A stretch of 64,000 nucleotides of DNA from Treponema_C sp050937815 (GTDB taxonomy: Bacteria; Spirochaetota; Spirochaetia; Treponematales; Treponemataceae): assembly GCF_050937815.1 (NCBI RefSeq), contig NZ_JACDIJ010000002.1, positions 62,001 through 126,000 of the forward strand, given 5' to 3'. The position numbers and the translations under genes were made by a program. Shown here piece after piece: positions 9,202 through 18,643 of this stretch. Position 1 is the stretch's first letter. Every line of letters begins with the position of its first letter. The notes beneath the pieces are model-generated. The model ran no database searches. It saw only the letters and a program-made list of their open reading frames with translations, and was not told the origin of the DNA.

Positions 9202-11028
9202 ATGTTTACACAAACGGCGAAAACAAAACGGCTTTTATGTATATTGTTTTTTTTGCTTCCTGTTGCCGTTTTTTCGCAGGTAAAAAATTATGTAGGAATC
9301 GTTCGGGAAAAATATTATCCTGCAAGCGTTTCCATACTCGAAGAATACCGCGATCTTTTGCAAACAACGGGGTATACGTCGTATGCAAAAGCGATCGATT
9401 CTTATTTAAAAGGCGGGTTCGGTTCCGGATTTGTCTATGTTGCTTCCGACGGCACAAACTATATTATTACAAACCGCCATGTCGTATCGCAGGCGGAAAC
9501 GGTTTCGATTGAATTTGAAGGCCCCGACGGCGGATTGACAAAATACGACAATTTAAAAGTTCTAAATGCCGATGAAGAAATCGATTTGGCAATTTTAAGT
9601 TTTCCCAAAGGCGTCAATCCTTTTAAAAAAGGACTGACCTTCAGTTCCAAAAAGATAGAAGACGGACAGGAAGTATTAACCGCAGGCTTCCCGGGTCTTG
9701 CAGGGGAACCGCTGTGGCAGCTGGGTAAGGGGTCGGTTACAAATGCATCGGCCCGCATAAAAGATTTGATAGATCCGGAAATTTCCTCTCTTATTCAGCA
9801 CTCGGCGCAAATCGACGGCGGAAACTCCGGAGGCCCTCTTTTGACAGCGGATAAATCCGCCGAAACCGGCTATGCCGTTGTCGGTGTGAATACGTGGAAG
9901 TATAGGGGCCGGCAGGATACCAATTATTCCATTCCCGCAATAACCGTTCAAACATATATAAAAAAAGTTTTGGAAACCGGAGAACAAACCTCTTCGCGTG
10001 AAGCCGTACAAAGCCGTACAAAGTCTTTTATAACGGCCCTTTCCAAAAAAAATAACGCCTTTACGGATATAGTAAAGTATATTTCATACGACTATGTTGC
10101 CGCCGAAGGAAAAGAGCTTTTTATCAAAGCGCTTTCGTCGGCTCCTTCTGCCGTGCGTTCGGTTGTCATTGCGGTTTTTGATAATTATTCTCCGCTAGAA
10201 GGAATGCGCTACGCCGTTGCTTGGCACGTGTGGACGAAATTTCACGACAAAGACGATACCGTACAAATCGATGCGGGAGAATTATCCGAAACTTCCGCCG
10301 GAACCTATATACTGCCTTTAAAAACGGCGGGAGCCGAAAAAGCTTCCGAAACGATATGGATAAAAGAACACGGCGTTTGGCGGCTGGAAACGGCGGACAA
10401 ACAAGATAAAGAAGAATTTTCCGAAAAAGAAAGGACAAAAAAAGCCGAAGGGCAAGAAAAAAAAGAAAAACAAAAAAAAGCAAAAGAAAAATCGGAAAAC
10501 TTTTCTTTTGAAAGCACCTATAATTCCTATCTTCAAGTCGGATTTGATCTTTCGCTTACAAAAGGGCTTTCAAGCGGGTCAAGTGTGACATATTTTAATT
10601 TTCCCGATTTTGATTCTTCCGATATCCATTGGTTCGGTGCCGGCGCTTTTGTTTCCGTAGACTCTCGTTCCGTTTTTATTAAAGACAGCGTTACTAATAC
10701 TGTACAAGAATACAAGAATTTGCGGCTTATAGTAGGCCCTGCGGTTTGTCTGCAAGTGCCTATGACCGTTAAAAAAGTACATGTGTTTCCCTATCTTACC
10801 GGCAGCGTCGGGCTGAATCTTGTCGGCTTTTTTTCGATAGAGAATGCCGGCGGCTTGGTAATCGGTCTTGAGCCGGGTGTAAGGCTGGGTTATGATTTCG
10901 GAGCCAATGCAAATGCCTTGTTGGGAATCGCGTATAAATATCAACAGCAGCAACCGCTGTTTGAGAACAAAGCACGGAATAAAATACAAAAAAACAGCCT
11001 TGTGTTTTCCGTGATAGTTGTGTTTTAG
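9202..11028 (+). CDS. exported trypsin-like serine protease fused to a probable outer-membrane beta-barrel
   Basis: This 608-residue protein has a signal peptide (residues 1-25, ending VAVFSQ). The protease domain shows a full chymotrypsin-fold triad: His93 in ITNRHVV, Asp128 in DEEIDLAIL and Ser209 in GGNSGGPLL, as in the HtrA/trypsin-2 family, but with no PDZ domain. Residues 399-433 form a highly charged Lys/Glu linker. Residues 434-608 read as alternating amphipathic strands (FESTYNSYLQVGFDLSL, then FGAGAFVSVDS) and end in VFSVIVVF with a terminal Phe, the usual mark of an outer-membrane barrel. I infer that the protease is anchored at the outer membrane by its C-terminus. A tandem 10-base repeat lies near 9999-10020. 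The barrel call is less certain than the protease call. Confidence 0.8.
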   Translation: MFTQTAKTKRLLCILFFLLPVAVFSQVKNYVGIVREKYYPASVSILEEYRDLLQTTGYTSYAKAIDSYLKGGFGSGFVYVASDGTNYIITNRHVVSQAETVSIEFEGPDGGLTKYDNLKVLNADEEIDLAILSFPKGVNPFKKGLTFSSKKIEDGQEVLTAGFPGLAGEPLWQLGKGSVTNASARIKDLIDPEISSLIQHSAQIDGGNSGGPLLTADKSAETGYAVVGVNTWKYRGRQDTNYSIPAITVQTYIKKVLETGEQTSSREAVQSRTKSFITALSKKNNAFTDIVKYISYDYVAAEGKELFIKALSSAPSAVRSVVIAVFDNYSPLEGMRYAVAWHVWTKFHDKDDTVQIDAGELSETSAGTYILPLKTAGAEKASETIWIKEHGVWRLETADKQDKEEFSEKERTKKAEGQEKKEKQKKAKEKSENFSFESTYNSYLQVGFDLSLTKGLSSGSSVTYFNFPDFDSSDIHWFGAGAFVSVDSRSVFIKDSVTNTVQEYKNLRLIVGPAVCLQVPMTVKKVHVFPYLTGSVGLNLVGFFSIENAGGLVIGLEPGVRLGYDFGANANALLGIAYKYQQQQPLFENKARNKIQKNSLVFSVIVVF

Positions 11029-11061
11029 TCACAGTTAATCGTATAATGAAGGAGAAATAAA

Positions 11062-11661
11062 ATGAAAGCGAAAAAAACAGGTTTTATTCTTTTATGTCTG
11101 ATTTTTACGGCGTCTTTATTTTTTACCGGATGCTTATCTTTGATCGACTCCATATTTAAACAATCTGCCCGTGAAGATTTGGCAAAAGACATTAAAGGAA
11201 GTCCGGAAGAAATGCTCGTGATTTACGGCGAACCGGGTTTTACCGGAGGACTTTGGTTTCAAGCCAATACTAAAAAAGCTCCGAGTCATGCGTATTTTTA
11301 TACGGAAAACGAAGGTGCGGTTTCCTTGCCCCTTGTTCCCGGCGGCCGATATCACCAATATTTTGATTGGACGGTTGTTCATATGGGAAACAATGTAACG
11401 ACGACATATTATTTGCACGGTCTTAACGGAAACACGGATTCGGAATTTATTGTTCCAGAAAAAACGGGAATATATTATTTCGGCGATTCGATTGAAACCT
11501 TAAAACCGGGATTTGCAAAAAACCAAAAGGATACCAAAACGGCAAAAGAGCGCAAAGAAGCCGAACTGCGTGCCGTAAAAAGCGCTTATAAGGTATATGC
11601 GGACACAGCATGGGGGCCGCTTTTCAAAGCCAGAATGGAGGAATTGAAAAATGAAAAATAA
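11062..11661 (+). CDS. lipoprotein of unknown function
   Basis: This 199-residue protein begins with a clear lipoprotein signal: basic MKAKKTG, a hydrophobic core and lipobox FFTGC with the cysteine near residue 24. The mature part contains SPEEMLVIYGEPGFTGGLWFQANTKK and a Tyr-rich stretch (TTYYLHGL) that looks mostly beta; the last 40 residues are a charged helix. I do not recognise a family. A GGAG site precedes ATG 11062, and a TATAAT at 11042-11047 with TTGTGT 18 bases upstream may give it its own promoter. It overlaps the next gene by 11 bases, so the two exported proteins are probably made together. Confidence 0.75.
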   Translation: MKAKKTGFILLCLIFTASLFFTGCLSLIDSIFKQSAREDLAKDIKGSPEEMLVIYGEPGFTGGLWFQANTKKAPSHAYFYTENEGAVSLPLVPGGRYHQYFDWTVVHMGNNVTTTYYLHGLNGNTDSEFIVPEKTGIYYFGDSIETLKPGFAKNQKDTKTAKERKEAELRAVKSAYKVYADTAWGPLFKARMEELKNEK

Positions 11662-12280
11662 AATCAAAATAATAACCGCAGCGGTATGTTTGTTGTTTTT
11701 AAGCGCCGCCGTGTTTGCAACCGAAAATGTCAAAGAACCGGGAAAATCCTACGTAATGCTGGTGGGGCGCGTTTCGATGCTTCAAGATATCGACAGAGAT
11801 TTTTATATAAAAACGCTCGACCTCGATCCTGCTCTGAAAGACAAGGCTCATGTATACGGATTTTTACCGAATCCGAAATATAAAGATCTGATAGGGGTTC
11901 CCATCGATACGATTATCGGCGATTATTTTTTTATTCCCGTAAAAATACCTAAAGACGGCACCTTTCCTTTGGACGGATTTTTTGTGTTTTTATTTACGCA
12001 AGGAGCAAAGAAAATAGACGTTGCGGGAAATATATATAAGGCACGCTCCCGCCATATCTTTTTGCCCTTCTTTATGGATGTAAAAATTACGGGCGAAGAT
12101 AAATATATTTACATCGGAAGTTATGAGTACAGCTTTGCGGGCGACAACTTTGTCGTTGATAACATAAAGACAAGGGACGAGTTTGATGAAGCCCAAGCCC
12201 TTTTAAACACAAAATTGGGAAAAGAGGTGCCGTTAACGCGCGCCGTTTTGTTAAAGCCCGAAAAAAAGGCGGACAAATAG
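11651..12280 (+). CDS. exported protein of unknown function
   Basis: The 209-residue protein has a Sec signal peptide (KNKIKIITAAVCLLFLSAAVFA, cleavage after VFA). The mature part has beta-rich text such as VMLVGRVSMLQDID and FIPVKIPKDGTFPLDGFFVFLF, with no motif I recognise. The start codon lies inside the end of the preceding lipoprotein gene (11-base overlap, with GGAGG just upstream), which implies translational coupling. The preceding lipoprotein also mentions mostly beta structure, so the two may work together at the envelope; that is a guess. An intrinsic terminator follows. Confidence 0.72.
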   Translation: MKNKIKIITAAVCLLFLSAAVFATENVKEPGKSYVMLVGRVSMLQDIDRDFYIKTLDLDPALKDKAHVYGFLPNPKYKDLIGVPIDTIIGDYFFIPVKIPKDGTFPLDGFFVFLFTQGAKKIDVAGNIYKARSRHIFLPFFMDVKITGEDKYIYIGSYEYSFAGDNFVVDNIKTRDEFDEAQALLNTKLGKEVPLTRAVLLKPEKKADK

Positions 12281-12293
12281 CATAAAACTGTAT

Positions 12294-12331
12294 AAAAGCG
12301 GGGCGGTTTTTTAATCCTCCCGCTTTTTTTA
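12294..12331 (+). terminator. intrinsic terminator after the exported-protein genes
   Basis: AAAAGCGGG (12294-12302) pairs with CCCGCTTTT (12319-12327) to make a 9-base-pair stem, and the T-run continues past the stem. It lies 14 bases after the stop codon at 12280. Confidence 0.8.
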
Positions 12332-12371
12332 TATAGTTTTGTGTACCGCTTTTGCGGAGAGCGGAGGAGCT

Positions 12372-13583
12372 ATGAATAAGGTTTTGTTAATCAGCTTTGA
12401 TGCGGTCGGGTGTGACGAGCTTGACGAATTGCTTGCACTGCCGAATTTCAGCCGGCTTGCGGGGCAGGGAATGCTGTTCCGCGATATGAAAACCGTTTTT
12501 GTATCGAACACCTATCCCGTTCATACCTCTGTTGCGACGGGGGTGCCGCCGAATAAACACGGTATTATATCGAATACCTTTATAGACCCCGCAGAAGAAG
12601 GAGTGTGGTGTTACGACAGCCGCCGCATTGGCGCAAAAACCCTGTGGCAGGCCGCCCGCGAAAAAGGACTTAAAACGGCAGCTGTTTTATGGCCGGTTAC
12701 CGGCTACGCAAAGGATATACACTGGAATTTGCCCGAGGTTGTTATACGAAAAGGTGAAAATCAAGTGGTGCAGAATTTAAAAGCCGGCTCTTTTTTTATT
12801 CAAATGCAGGCTTTTTTCCGCCACCGGCATTTAATGCACGGTATTTCCCAGCCCGCCCTCGATAATTTTGCCGTTCACGTTATGCGCGATATAATTCGTG
12901 AAAAAAAACCCGATTTTATGCTTTTACACTTAACGAGCTTCGATACGATTTGCCACGAATACGGAAGAAAAGCTCCCGAAACAAAAAAAGCCTTAGAATA
13001 TTTGGACGGTTTTTTGGGACAAATTTGTGCCGTTTTGGAAAAAAATACGAGCGTTATCGTGTTTTCCGACCATGCTCAGCTTGATGTACACACAAATCTT
13101 CATCCGAACAAGATGCTCGAAACGGCGGGTTTTTTAAAACAAACCGAAAGCTATGACGAAGTATTTAAAAAAAAGGTAAACATTATAAGCGATTACCGAT
13201 ATTTTTTTCACTATGCCGGCGGCAGTGCGTTTTTGTTTGCAAAAGACCCGACAGATAAAAAGAGCGAAGAAATAGCGCGCATAAAAAAAGCGGTTTTGGA
13301 CATTGAAGGAGTTGAGCGTTTGTTATCGGTAGAGGAGATGAAAGAATCCGGCTTTGATGCCCCTTCTCCGTTGTATTCGAGCGGCGCACTTTTCGGAGTA
13401 TGCGCAAAAAAAGGCTGCCATTTCGGCGACACGCATTACGAAAAAGGTACACACGGTTATCCCCTTGACCGGCCGCACTACGGTGTTTTTTGCGCCGTTA
13501 ATAAAAAAACGGACGGTTTTGTGTGTTCGTCCGTTCTTGACGTTACAAAGCTTGCCGCTCTTCTCTTGGGCGTTTCTATGTAA
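12372..13583 (+). CDS. alkaline phosphatase superfamily protein (type I phosphodiesterase/nucleotide pyrophosphatase-like)
   Basis: This 403-residue protein begins MNKVLLISFDAVGCDEL, with the first metal-binding Asp in the SFDA motif. The nucleophile region follows in VFVSNTYPVHTSVATGVPPNKHGI, where a Ser/Thr should be the attacked residue. Later metal ligands appear in LLHLTSFDTICHEYG (Asp and His), VFSDHAQLDVH (Asp-His) and GTHGYPLDRPHYG. This is the layout of the NPP/phosphodiesterase branch of the superfamily. No signal peptide is visible, so it is probably cytoplasmic. ATG 12372 is chosen for its GGAGG 5 bases upstream; the frame could extend to 12339. The substrate cannot be told from sequence. 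Confidence 0.85.
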   Translation: MNKVLLISFDAVGCDELDELLALPNFSRLAGQGMLFRDMKTVFVSNTYPVHTSVATGVPPNKHGIISNTFIDPAEEGVWCYDSRRIGAKTLWQAAREKGLKTAAVLWPVTGYAKDIHWNLPEVVIRKGENQVVQNLKAGSFFIQMQAFFRHRHLMHGISQPALDNFAVHVMRDIIREKKPDFMLLHLTSFDTICHEYGRKAPETKKALEYLDGFLGQICAVLEKNTSVIVFSDHAQLDVHTNLHPNKMLETAGFLKQTESYDEVFKKKVNIISDYRYFFHYAGGSAFLFAKDPTDKKSEEIARIKKAVLDIEGVERLLSVEEMKESGFDAPSPLYSSGALFGVCAKKGCHFGDTHYEKGTHGYPLDRPHYGVFCAVNKKTDGFVCSSVLDVTKLAALLLGVSM

Positions 13584-13597
13584 GCTGTGCCGTTTTA

Positions 13598-15970
13598 TTA
13601 TTTTACGCTCATAACAAATACGCCCTTCCATCCCGGCCTGGGCGGGTTTTCCTGATAGCGGGCAACTCTTTTTAAAAACACCTTTGAGGGAGCGTCGTTG
13701 TATTTTTCTGCCGCTTCGGAAAAATATTTTTCGGCTTGCTTCCATTTTCGTTTTCGGTAATAAGAAAGGCCTGTTTCAAAAAGTCGTTTTATTTCATAAA
13801 TTTTTTCCGCCGCCGAATCTTTTGCTTGCAGGATTTCAAAAATACGCACGGGTTCTGTTTTTCCTTTTACCGTTATAAAGTCAAGTTCACGGCAAACAAA
13901 AAGGTTGTTTAAACTTTCGTATACAGCTTCCGAGATAATCGATTTGGAGCCGTATTCTTTGTTTGCGCTTTCAAGGCGGGCGGCAAGGTTTACGGTATCT
14001 CCTATCGACGTTAGGTCTTTTCTTGTTTCGGAACCGACAGAGCCGAACACTACGGAGCCGGAATTAATTCCGATTCCTATTGAAATGGCGGTATCGCCCT
14101 CTTTTAAGGCTATTTGCTTTTCGCGCTGCATTGCTTTCCGTATTTCCATTGCCGCCTTGCATGCGTTTATTTCCTTTTTCGGGCCGGAAAAAACAGCCAT
14201 TATTTCATCGCCCACATATTTATCGACGTCGCCGCCGTTATCAAAGATGATTTTTGTTTCGATGTCGAGGTAACGATTTAAAAGGCGTATAACTTCTTTC
14301 GGGGGCATTGTTTCACAAAGGTTGGTAAATCCGCGTATATCCGTAAACAAAAAGCACAAATCCCGTGTTGTGCTGGGACGGCTTATCTTTTTTTCCGCAT
14401 TTTGGACGGTTTGAAAAGAAACATAGGGCAGCATTCCGCGCACAAGCGAAACGATGTTTTTTATTTCTACCGAAAGATTTTTTATTTCATCCCGGGTATT
14501 GACGGTTTCTTCAAAAACAAGTTTGTCCGCATCGATTTTTGCACTGCCGGCAAGCATATCGCCGAGGGTGTTGGCGGTTTTTCTGATGTTTCCGCATAAA
14601 AAGAGAATGGGGTTTGCAATAAAATCGGCAAGAAAGAGGGTAATGATTATTGAAGCATAGAAAAAAACCGCCGAAAGCGAAAAAATAAAGACCTTTGCTT
14701 GAAAATAGGGCCTGTCCAAAATTTCTTTCATATAGGTAACGACGGAAAACCCCACAAGCCGCTGACCGTCTTTTCGCGAAAATAATACGGGGCGCAGGTA
14801 TAGATAGGTGCCCTTTTCGGGGTTATAAAGGGGGATGTTTTCGGTTTGTTTGTTTTGCCAATGCTCTATATACAGCGCGGCAGTTCCCGGCGAAATAAAT
14901 TTTTCGTCGGCAGGGATAGTGCGGACGTGTCCGGCCGCAGTCGTATACGAAAACACGTCAAAAAGGGGAAATTCGGTAAAAAAATCGATTTTTTCGATAA
15001 AAAGCGGTGTTTTACTGTTTGTTGTAATAATGTCTACCCTTTCAAACGGGAAGGGAGAAGAAGCGTTTGTTTTTTTTATGCCTTCAAAAAAAGCACTTAT
15101 TTTTGAATGAAGACCGTCCGAAAACACATATATTGCCGCAACCTGCTCGGCCAAATTCGTACCGGTGTTATTGACTGTTTGTGTCAAAAGAGTTTTATAG
15201 TTTTTTAAATCGGTATAGATAAAGGTTGAAAGAATAACAAGTATTGTAAAAAGAATAACGATGGTAACCTTTATTTTTATATATGTTTTTTTTGGTGTGT
15301 GTTTAAAAAACCGTATAATGCTTTTTAGCAGGGTTTTTACGGTAAGGATTTTTTCTTTTAAACTGCGTTCCGCATTTTTTCGTTTTTTATACTTTTCAAT
15401 TATTTTGATGCGGGCGGCATTTTCTTTTTTTTCTTCTTCCTTTAGAAGTTGTTTATATTCCAAATAAGAAGAGCTTTGTGATTTTATTGAAATAATTCCG
15501 AGTGCGATTAAAAAAAAGTGAAAAATAGAAGCGGTAAAAAAGGCCGAATATACCAGCGGGCTTAAAGAATAAAACCAGCGCGGGGTGTTTGCAAACAAAA
15601 CCATTCCTGCAATGGACGTTGAAAGATAAAAGGTGGTAGGAAAAAGGGCACAAAGATAGATTATTTTTCCCGTTATTTTTTTTTGGAAAAAAGAAACACA
15701 AATTGTAATAAAAGCAGCGGGAATAAGGAAAAGCAAAAAACAGCTTATGTATAAAAAGTTAAATCCGCGCTCTATTATTCCCGAAAAAAGTACGGTAAAA
15801 GGATACAGTAAAACGGAAGGCTGTTCCCGATTGAACAAATCCATTTTATCCATACTGAAGGGGAAAAACATAAGTACGGTAAAAACAACAAGGGAAAGGA
15901 CTTTGAACGGATAGGATGAAGCGATAACCTTTTTTTTCATTTTTCGGATTTTTTCAAAAATAACACTCAT
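13598..15970 (-). CDS. membrane-bound class III adenylate/guanylate cyclase
   Basis: This 790-residue protein has several N-terminal membrane helices, an extracytoplasmic sensing segment, another membrane helix, a HAMP-like linker and a C-terminal cyclase domain. The domain shows LFTDIRGFTNL (first metal Asp), DVDKYVGDEIMAVFSG (second metal Asp plus substrate-binding Lys) and LTSIGDTVNLAARLES, with Asp-Thr favouring ATP and thus cAMP. A TPR-like tail (FETGLSYYRKRKWKQAEKYF) follows. It probably makes a cyclic nucleotide in response to an external signal. AAAGGA precedes ATG 15970. Its 3' end faces the phosphodiesterase-like gene 14 bases away; whether the two are linked in function is unknown. 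Confidence 0.92.
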   Translation of the reverse strand: MSVIFEKIRKMKKKVIASSYPFKVLSLVVFTVLMFFPFSMDKMDLFNREQPSVLLYPFTVLFSGIIERGFNFLYISCFLLFLIPAAFITICVSFFQKKITGKIIYLCALFPTTFYLSTSIAGMVLFANTPRWFYSLSPLVYSAFFTASIFHFFLIALGIISIKSQSSSYLEYKQLLKEEEKKENAARIKIIEKYKKRKNAERSLKEKILTVKTLLKSIIRFFKHTPKKTYIKIKVTIVILFTILVILSTFIYTDLKNYKTLLTQTVNNTGTNLAEQVAAIYVFSDGLHSKISAFFEGIKKTNASSPFPFERVDIITTNSKTPLFIEKIDFFTEFPLFDVFSYTTAAGHVRTIPADEKFISPGTAALYIEHWQNKQTENIPLYNPEKGTYLYLRPVLFSRKDGQRLVGFSVVTYMKEILDRPYFQAKVFIFSLSAVFFYASIIITLFLADFIANPILFLCGNIRKTANTLGDMLAGSAKIDADKLVFEETVNTRDEIKNLSVEIKNIVSLVRGMLPYVSFQTVQNAEKKISRPSTTRDLCFLFTDIRGFTNLCETMPPKEVIRLLNRYLDIETKIIFDNGGDVDKYVGDEIMAVFSGPKKEINACKAAMEIRKAMQREKQIALKEGDTAISIGIGINSGSVVFGSVGSETRKDLTSIGDTVNLAARLESANKEYGSKSIISEAVYESLNNLFVCRELDFITVKGKTEPVRIFEILQAKDSAAEKIYEIKRLFETGLSYYRKRKWKQAEKYFSEAAEKYNDAPSKVFLKRVARYQENPPRPGWKGVFVMSVK

Positions 15971-16054
15971 TTTTTTTCCTTTTTTAATATAACACCTGAT
16001 ACAAGGGATAACACATGAAAACGGAACGGACGGGCAGAACTTTTTAAGTATTTG

Positions 16055-16804
16055 CTATTGAGTCAGCATTTCCAATGCCCGTCCGGATTCTTCTACACAG
16101 GCAATAAGGTCGTGAATATTCCCTTTTTCATTCGAAGGAATACTTATTGCAATTATTTTATCTTTATTTTTTTGTAAATATGTTAATCCCTTTTTAATTT
16201 TATTATTCCGATAGTATAATTCGACAATGTTTATATATGCAAGGGGTGTCGGATTGTTTTTTAAAGAAGCTCTGAGTTGAGAAATATTTTTAGAGTTTTC
16301 GTTTTGCTCTTCTCTTTTGTCGACATCTTTATAATAAATCGGTTTTCCGTCAATAATATAATACAACAATGCCCATGCGTCTTGAAAACCTTCGTTGTTT
16401 TTAAGAATCCTGTTTTCAACCGCATTGTAATTTGAAAGTATTAACAAGGTATCGGTTTCATTTTCCAAATGTGAAAAATTAAAACGCAAATCCTGTTCTC
16501 CTTCATAATTTTTTACAACAAAACGGACTTTGTAGCCTTGCTTTAAAAAATCGAATATCGTTTTACATGATTTTCGAAGGTGAATTCTGTCTGCGCGCCG
16601 TAATAAATCAAAGCGGAAACAAAGGTCTTGATAAAAAAGCGACGCATATTCATAACATGGCGTAAATTCCGACAACGCCAAAGACGGTTCTTTGTCGCGC
16701 AGAATTTCCAGTTGTACTATACTGTTGTCCGTTTGACCCGTTAAAAAAGAATGTATACTTATCATCAAGATAAACGGTAAAACAACTTTAAAAGATTTTT
16801 TCAT
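16055..16804 (-). CDS. exported protein of unknown function
   Basis: The 249-residue protein has a signal-like N-terminus (MKKSFKVVLPFILMISIHSFLTG). The mature part is polar with no motif I recognise. Residues around 185-215 (NPTPLAYINIVELYYRNNKIKKGLTYL) look like a TPR-type helical pair. It lies 12 bases after the TetR gene on the same strand, with AAGGA 10 bases before its ATG, so it is likely the last gene of a methyltransferase-tetR-this gene unit. Its codons are more AT-rich than its neighbours, a weak sign of separate origin. Confidence 0.65.
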   Translation of the reverse strand: MKKSFKVVLPFILMISIHSFLTGQTDNSIVQLEILRDKEPSLALSEFTPCYEYASLFYQDLCFRFDLLRRADRIHLRKSCKTIFDFLKQGYKVRFVVKNYEGEQDLRFNFSHLENETDTLLILSNYNAVENRILKNNEGFQDAWALLYYIIDGKPIYYKDVDKREEQNENSKNISQLRASLKNNPTPLAYINIVELYYRNNKIKKGLTYLQKNKDKIIAISIPSNEKGNIHDLIACVEESGRALEMLTQ

Positions 16805-16816
16805 ATTAGGTTTTCC

Positions 16817-17413
16817 TTAGTCTTTGCTTATCCCCGCGACGGCAAGCTGTAAAGAGCACAGCATTTCGTCCACGGTTTGCTGGTCGAGGATAGCGAGGCG
16901 GAAGATGGCGGATTCGATAAGCGAATAAAACATTTCGTTTGCCGCCTTTACGTTTATCTGTTTGAATTCGCCGTTTTTTTTGCCTTCGATTAAAAGGGTC
17001 GAAAGCAAGTGGCGCAAGCGTACAATGCGGCGGCGCACACGGTCGCCGGGGTTTTTACCCGTTTTTTGTATTTGAATAAGATAAGCTAAAATTACGCGGA
17101 ACAATTGGCGGTTTTCTATGCAGCTTTGAACGATGTTTTCAAGAACGGCCAAAAGCCTGTCTTTGCAGCTGCGGTTTTTGTCGTTCATAATCAATTGTAA
17201 AGATTTTTCCAAACCTTCGGTTAATTGCTTAATGCTCCATAAAAAAATTTCGCGTTTGTTTTTAAAGTAAATATACAAGGTGGTGCGCGTAATTCCGCAG
17301 CGGTCGGCGATTTTTTGGAAGGTGGCGTCCTCATAGCCTTCTTCAATAATCACATCGAGTGCTTTTTTTAAAATGACTTTTTTGCGTTGTTCGTGGTCTA
17401 CTACGATTCCCAT
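16817..17413 (-). CDS. TetR family transcriptional regulator
   Basis: This 198-residue protein has an N-terminal TetR DNA-binding domain: residues 12-58 contain KKALDVIIEEGYEDATFQKIADRCGITRTTLYIYFKNKREIF (split here across helices 1-4), with the recognition helix in GITRTTLYIYF. The C-terminal ligand domain is helical and undefined. Its start overlaps the 3' end of the THUMP methyltransferase gene by 13 bases, and GGAGG precedes the ATG, so it is translated from the methyltransferase mRNA. No target can be inferred beyond its own operon. Confidence 0.88.
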   Translation of the reverse strand: MGIVVDHEQRKKVILKKALDVIIEEGYEDATFQKIADRCGITRTTLYIYFKNKREIFLWSIKQLTEGLEKSLQLIMNDKNRSCKDRLLAVLENIVQSCIENRQLFRVILAYLIQIQKTGKNPGDRVRRRIVRLRHLLSTLLIEGKKNGEFKQINVKAANEMFYSLIESAIFRLAILDQQTVDEMLCSLQLAVAGISKD

Positions 17414-18636
17414 CTTGTCCTCCGTTTTTCAAAACTGTGAGCCGTGCCGTCTTTGTGTTCGTCTTTTCGGCCGGCGGGCGCGTTTTGATATATATAAAAA
17501 AAAGTATCCAAATTGCCGCCTTTGAGGTTTTTAACCGAAGCCGCGCGTTTTCCTATAAGATTTTCGAATTCGTTTGATGCCGTAATAAATCCCATATCCC
17601 AGTGTGCAAAATCCGTAAAAAGGCAGCTCATTTGCGCATATAGGGCTTGAATCTCCGTTTGGCTGTTGAGCCGCTCTCCGTACGGCGGATTCGCTATAAT
17701 AAGGCCCGTGTCGTAAGGCGCTTTTATATCGGTAAAGCCGGCGCAATCGAATTGCGGTCTTTGTATGCGCTGGTCGCTTCCGATAAGCTGTAGGGCTCTG
17801 CCTGCGCTGACGCACGCGCGTTCGGCATTTGCGCGGGCGCGTTCGACCGCATCAGGATCGATATCGGTTCCCGTAATGCGCGCCGTTACTTCCGGCCGTA
17901 TTTTTGCCGCCTCCCGCTTTTTAATTTCGTCTGCACGCGGGGGGTCGAAAAAGCGGAGGTTTTCCAAAGCAAAGCGGCGGCCGAAGCCCGGCGGAATATT
18001 ATATGCGTAAAGCGCGGCTTCTATGGCGATGGTACCCGACCCGCAAAAAGGATCGTGAAAGGGGGTTTTTCTGCGCCAGCACATAAATTGCAAAAGGGAA
18101 GCCGCAAGCGTTTCCCGTATAGGCGCGCTTCCTCCGTCTTTACGGTATCCTCTGCGGTTTAAAGGCGCTCCCGATAAATCCAATAAAACGGATACAACGT
18201 TTTTTTCTATATATATGCGTATATCCGCTTGAGCGCCGCTTTCCGGCAGCACTTCCATATGCCACACCGAACCGAGTTTTTTACAAACCGCTTTATGGAC
18301 AACCGATTGGACGCTGTGCTGGGAAGTCAGCTTGCTTGAATGAAGTCGTATTTTATCTATGTGCGGCTTTACGTCCTTATTAAAAAAATCCTGCCAATTA
18401 AGAGCGTATACGCCGTCAAAAAGCGCGTCGAAATCTTCTGCGGGGAAGACGCCCGCCTGCAAATAGATTCGGTCGGCCGTTCTCAAACATAAATTCGGCG
18501 TAAACAATTCGTTTTCGGGGCAAAGGAATAAAACTCTGCCGGCCGCTTTGCCGCAGGTTTTAAAGCCCAGTTTTTTTATTTCGTTTGCGAGAATCTTTTC
18601 GGTTCCGATAGCGCATAAAGCTGCAAGAGTCGTCAT
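17401..18636 (-). CDS. THUMP-domain RNA guanine-N2 methyltransferase (RlmL/YpsC-like)
   Basis: This 411-residue protein has an N-terminal ferredoxin-like plus THUMP RNA-binding region (about 1-160) and a Rossmann methyltransferase domain. The SAM motif DPFCGSGT is at 195-202 and the catalytic NPPY (IIANPPYGERL) is near 320, the signature of N2-guanine methylation. RlmL homologues modify G2445 of 23S rRNA; some relatives act on tRNA, so the substrate is not certain. The charged tail is unusual for its Arg/Lys content. Its ATG lies 7 bases behind a TG-T-TATACT -10 with TTGCGA 17 bases further up, predicting a leaderless message. It heads an operon with the TetR gene. Confidence 0.85.
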   Translation of the reverse strand: MTTLAALCAIGTEKILANEIKKLGFKTCGKAAGRVLFLCPENELFTPNLCLRTADRIYLQAGVFPAEDFDALFDGVYALNWQDFFNKDVKPHIDKIRLHSSKLTSQHSVQSVVHKAVCKKLGSVWHMEVLPESGAQADIRIYIEKNVVSVLLDLSGAPLNRRGYRKDGGSAPIRETLAASLLQFMCWRRKTPFHDPFCGSGTIAIEAALYAYNIPPGFGRRFALENLRFFDPPRADEIKKREAAKIRPEVTARITGTDIDPDAVERARANAERACVSAGRALQLIGSDQRIQRPQFDCAGFTDIKAPYDTGLIIANPPYGERLNSQTEIQALYAQMSCLFTDFAHWDMGFITASNEFENLIGKRAASVKNLKGGNLDTFFYIYQNAPAGRKDEHKDGTAHSFEKRRTRWES

Positions 18637-18643
18637 CTGTAAC

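Noticed and set aside
10000..10021. Tandem 10-base repeat in the protease-barrel gene
   Set aside because: Two copies of AGCCGTACAA in a coding stretch keep no frame pattern of note; too short to be more than chance or a small slip.
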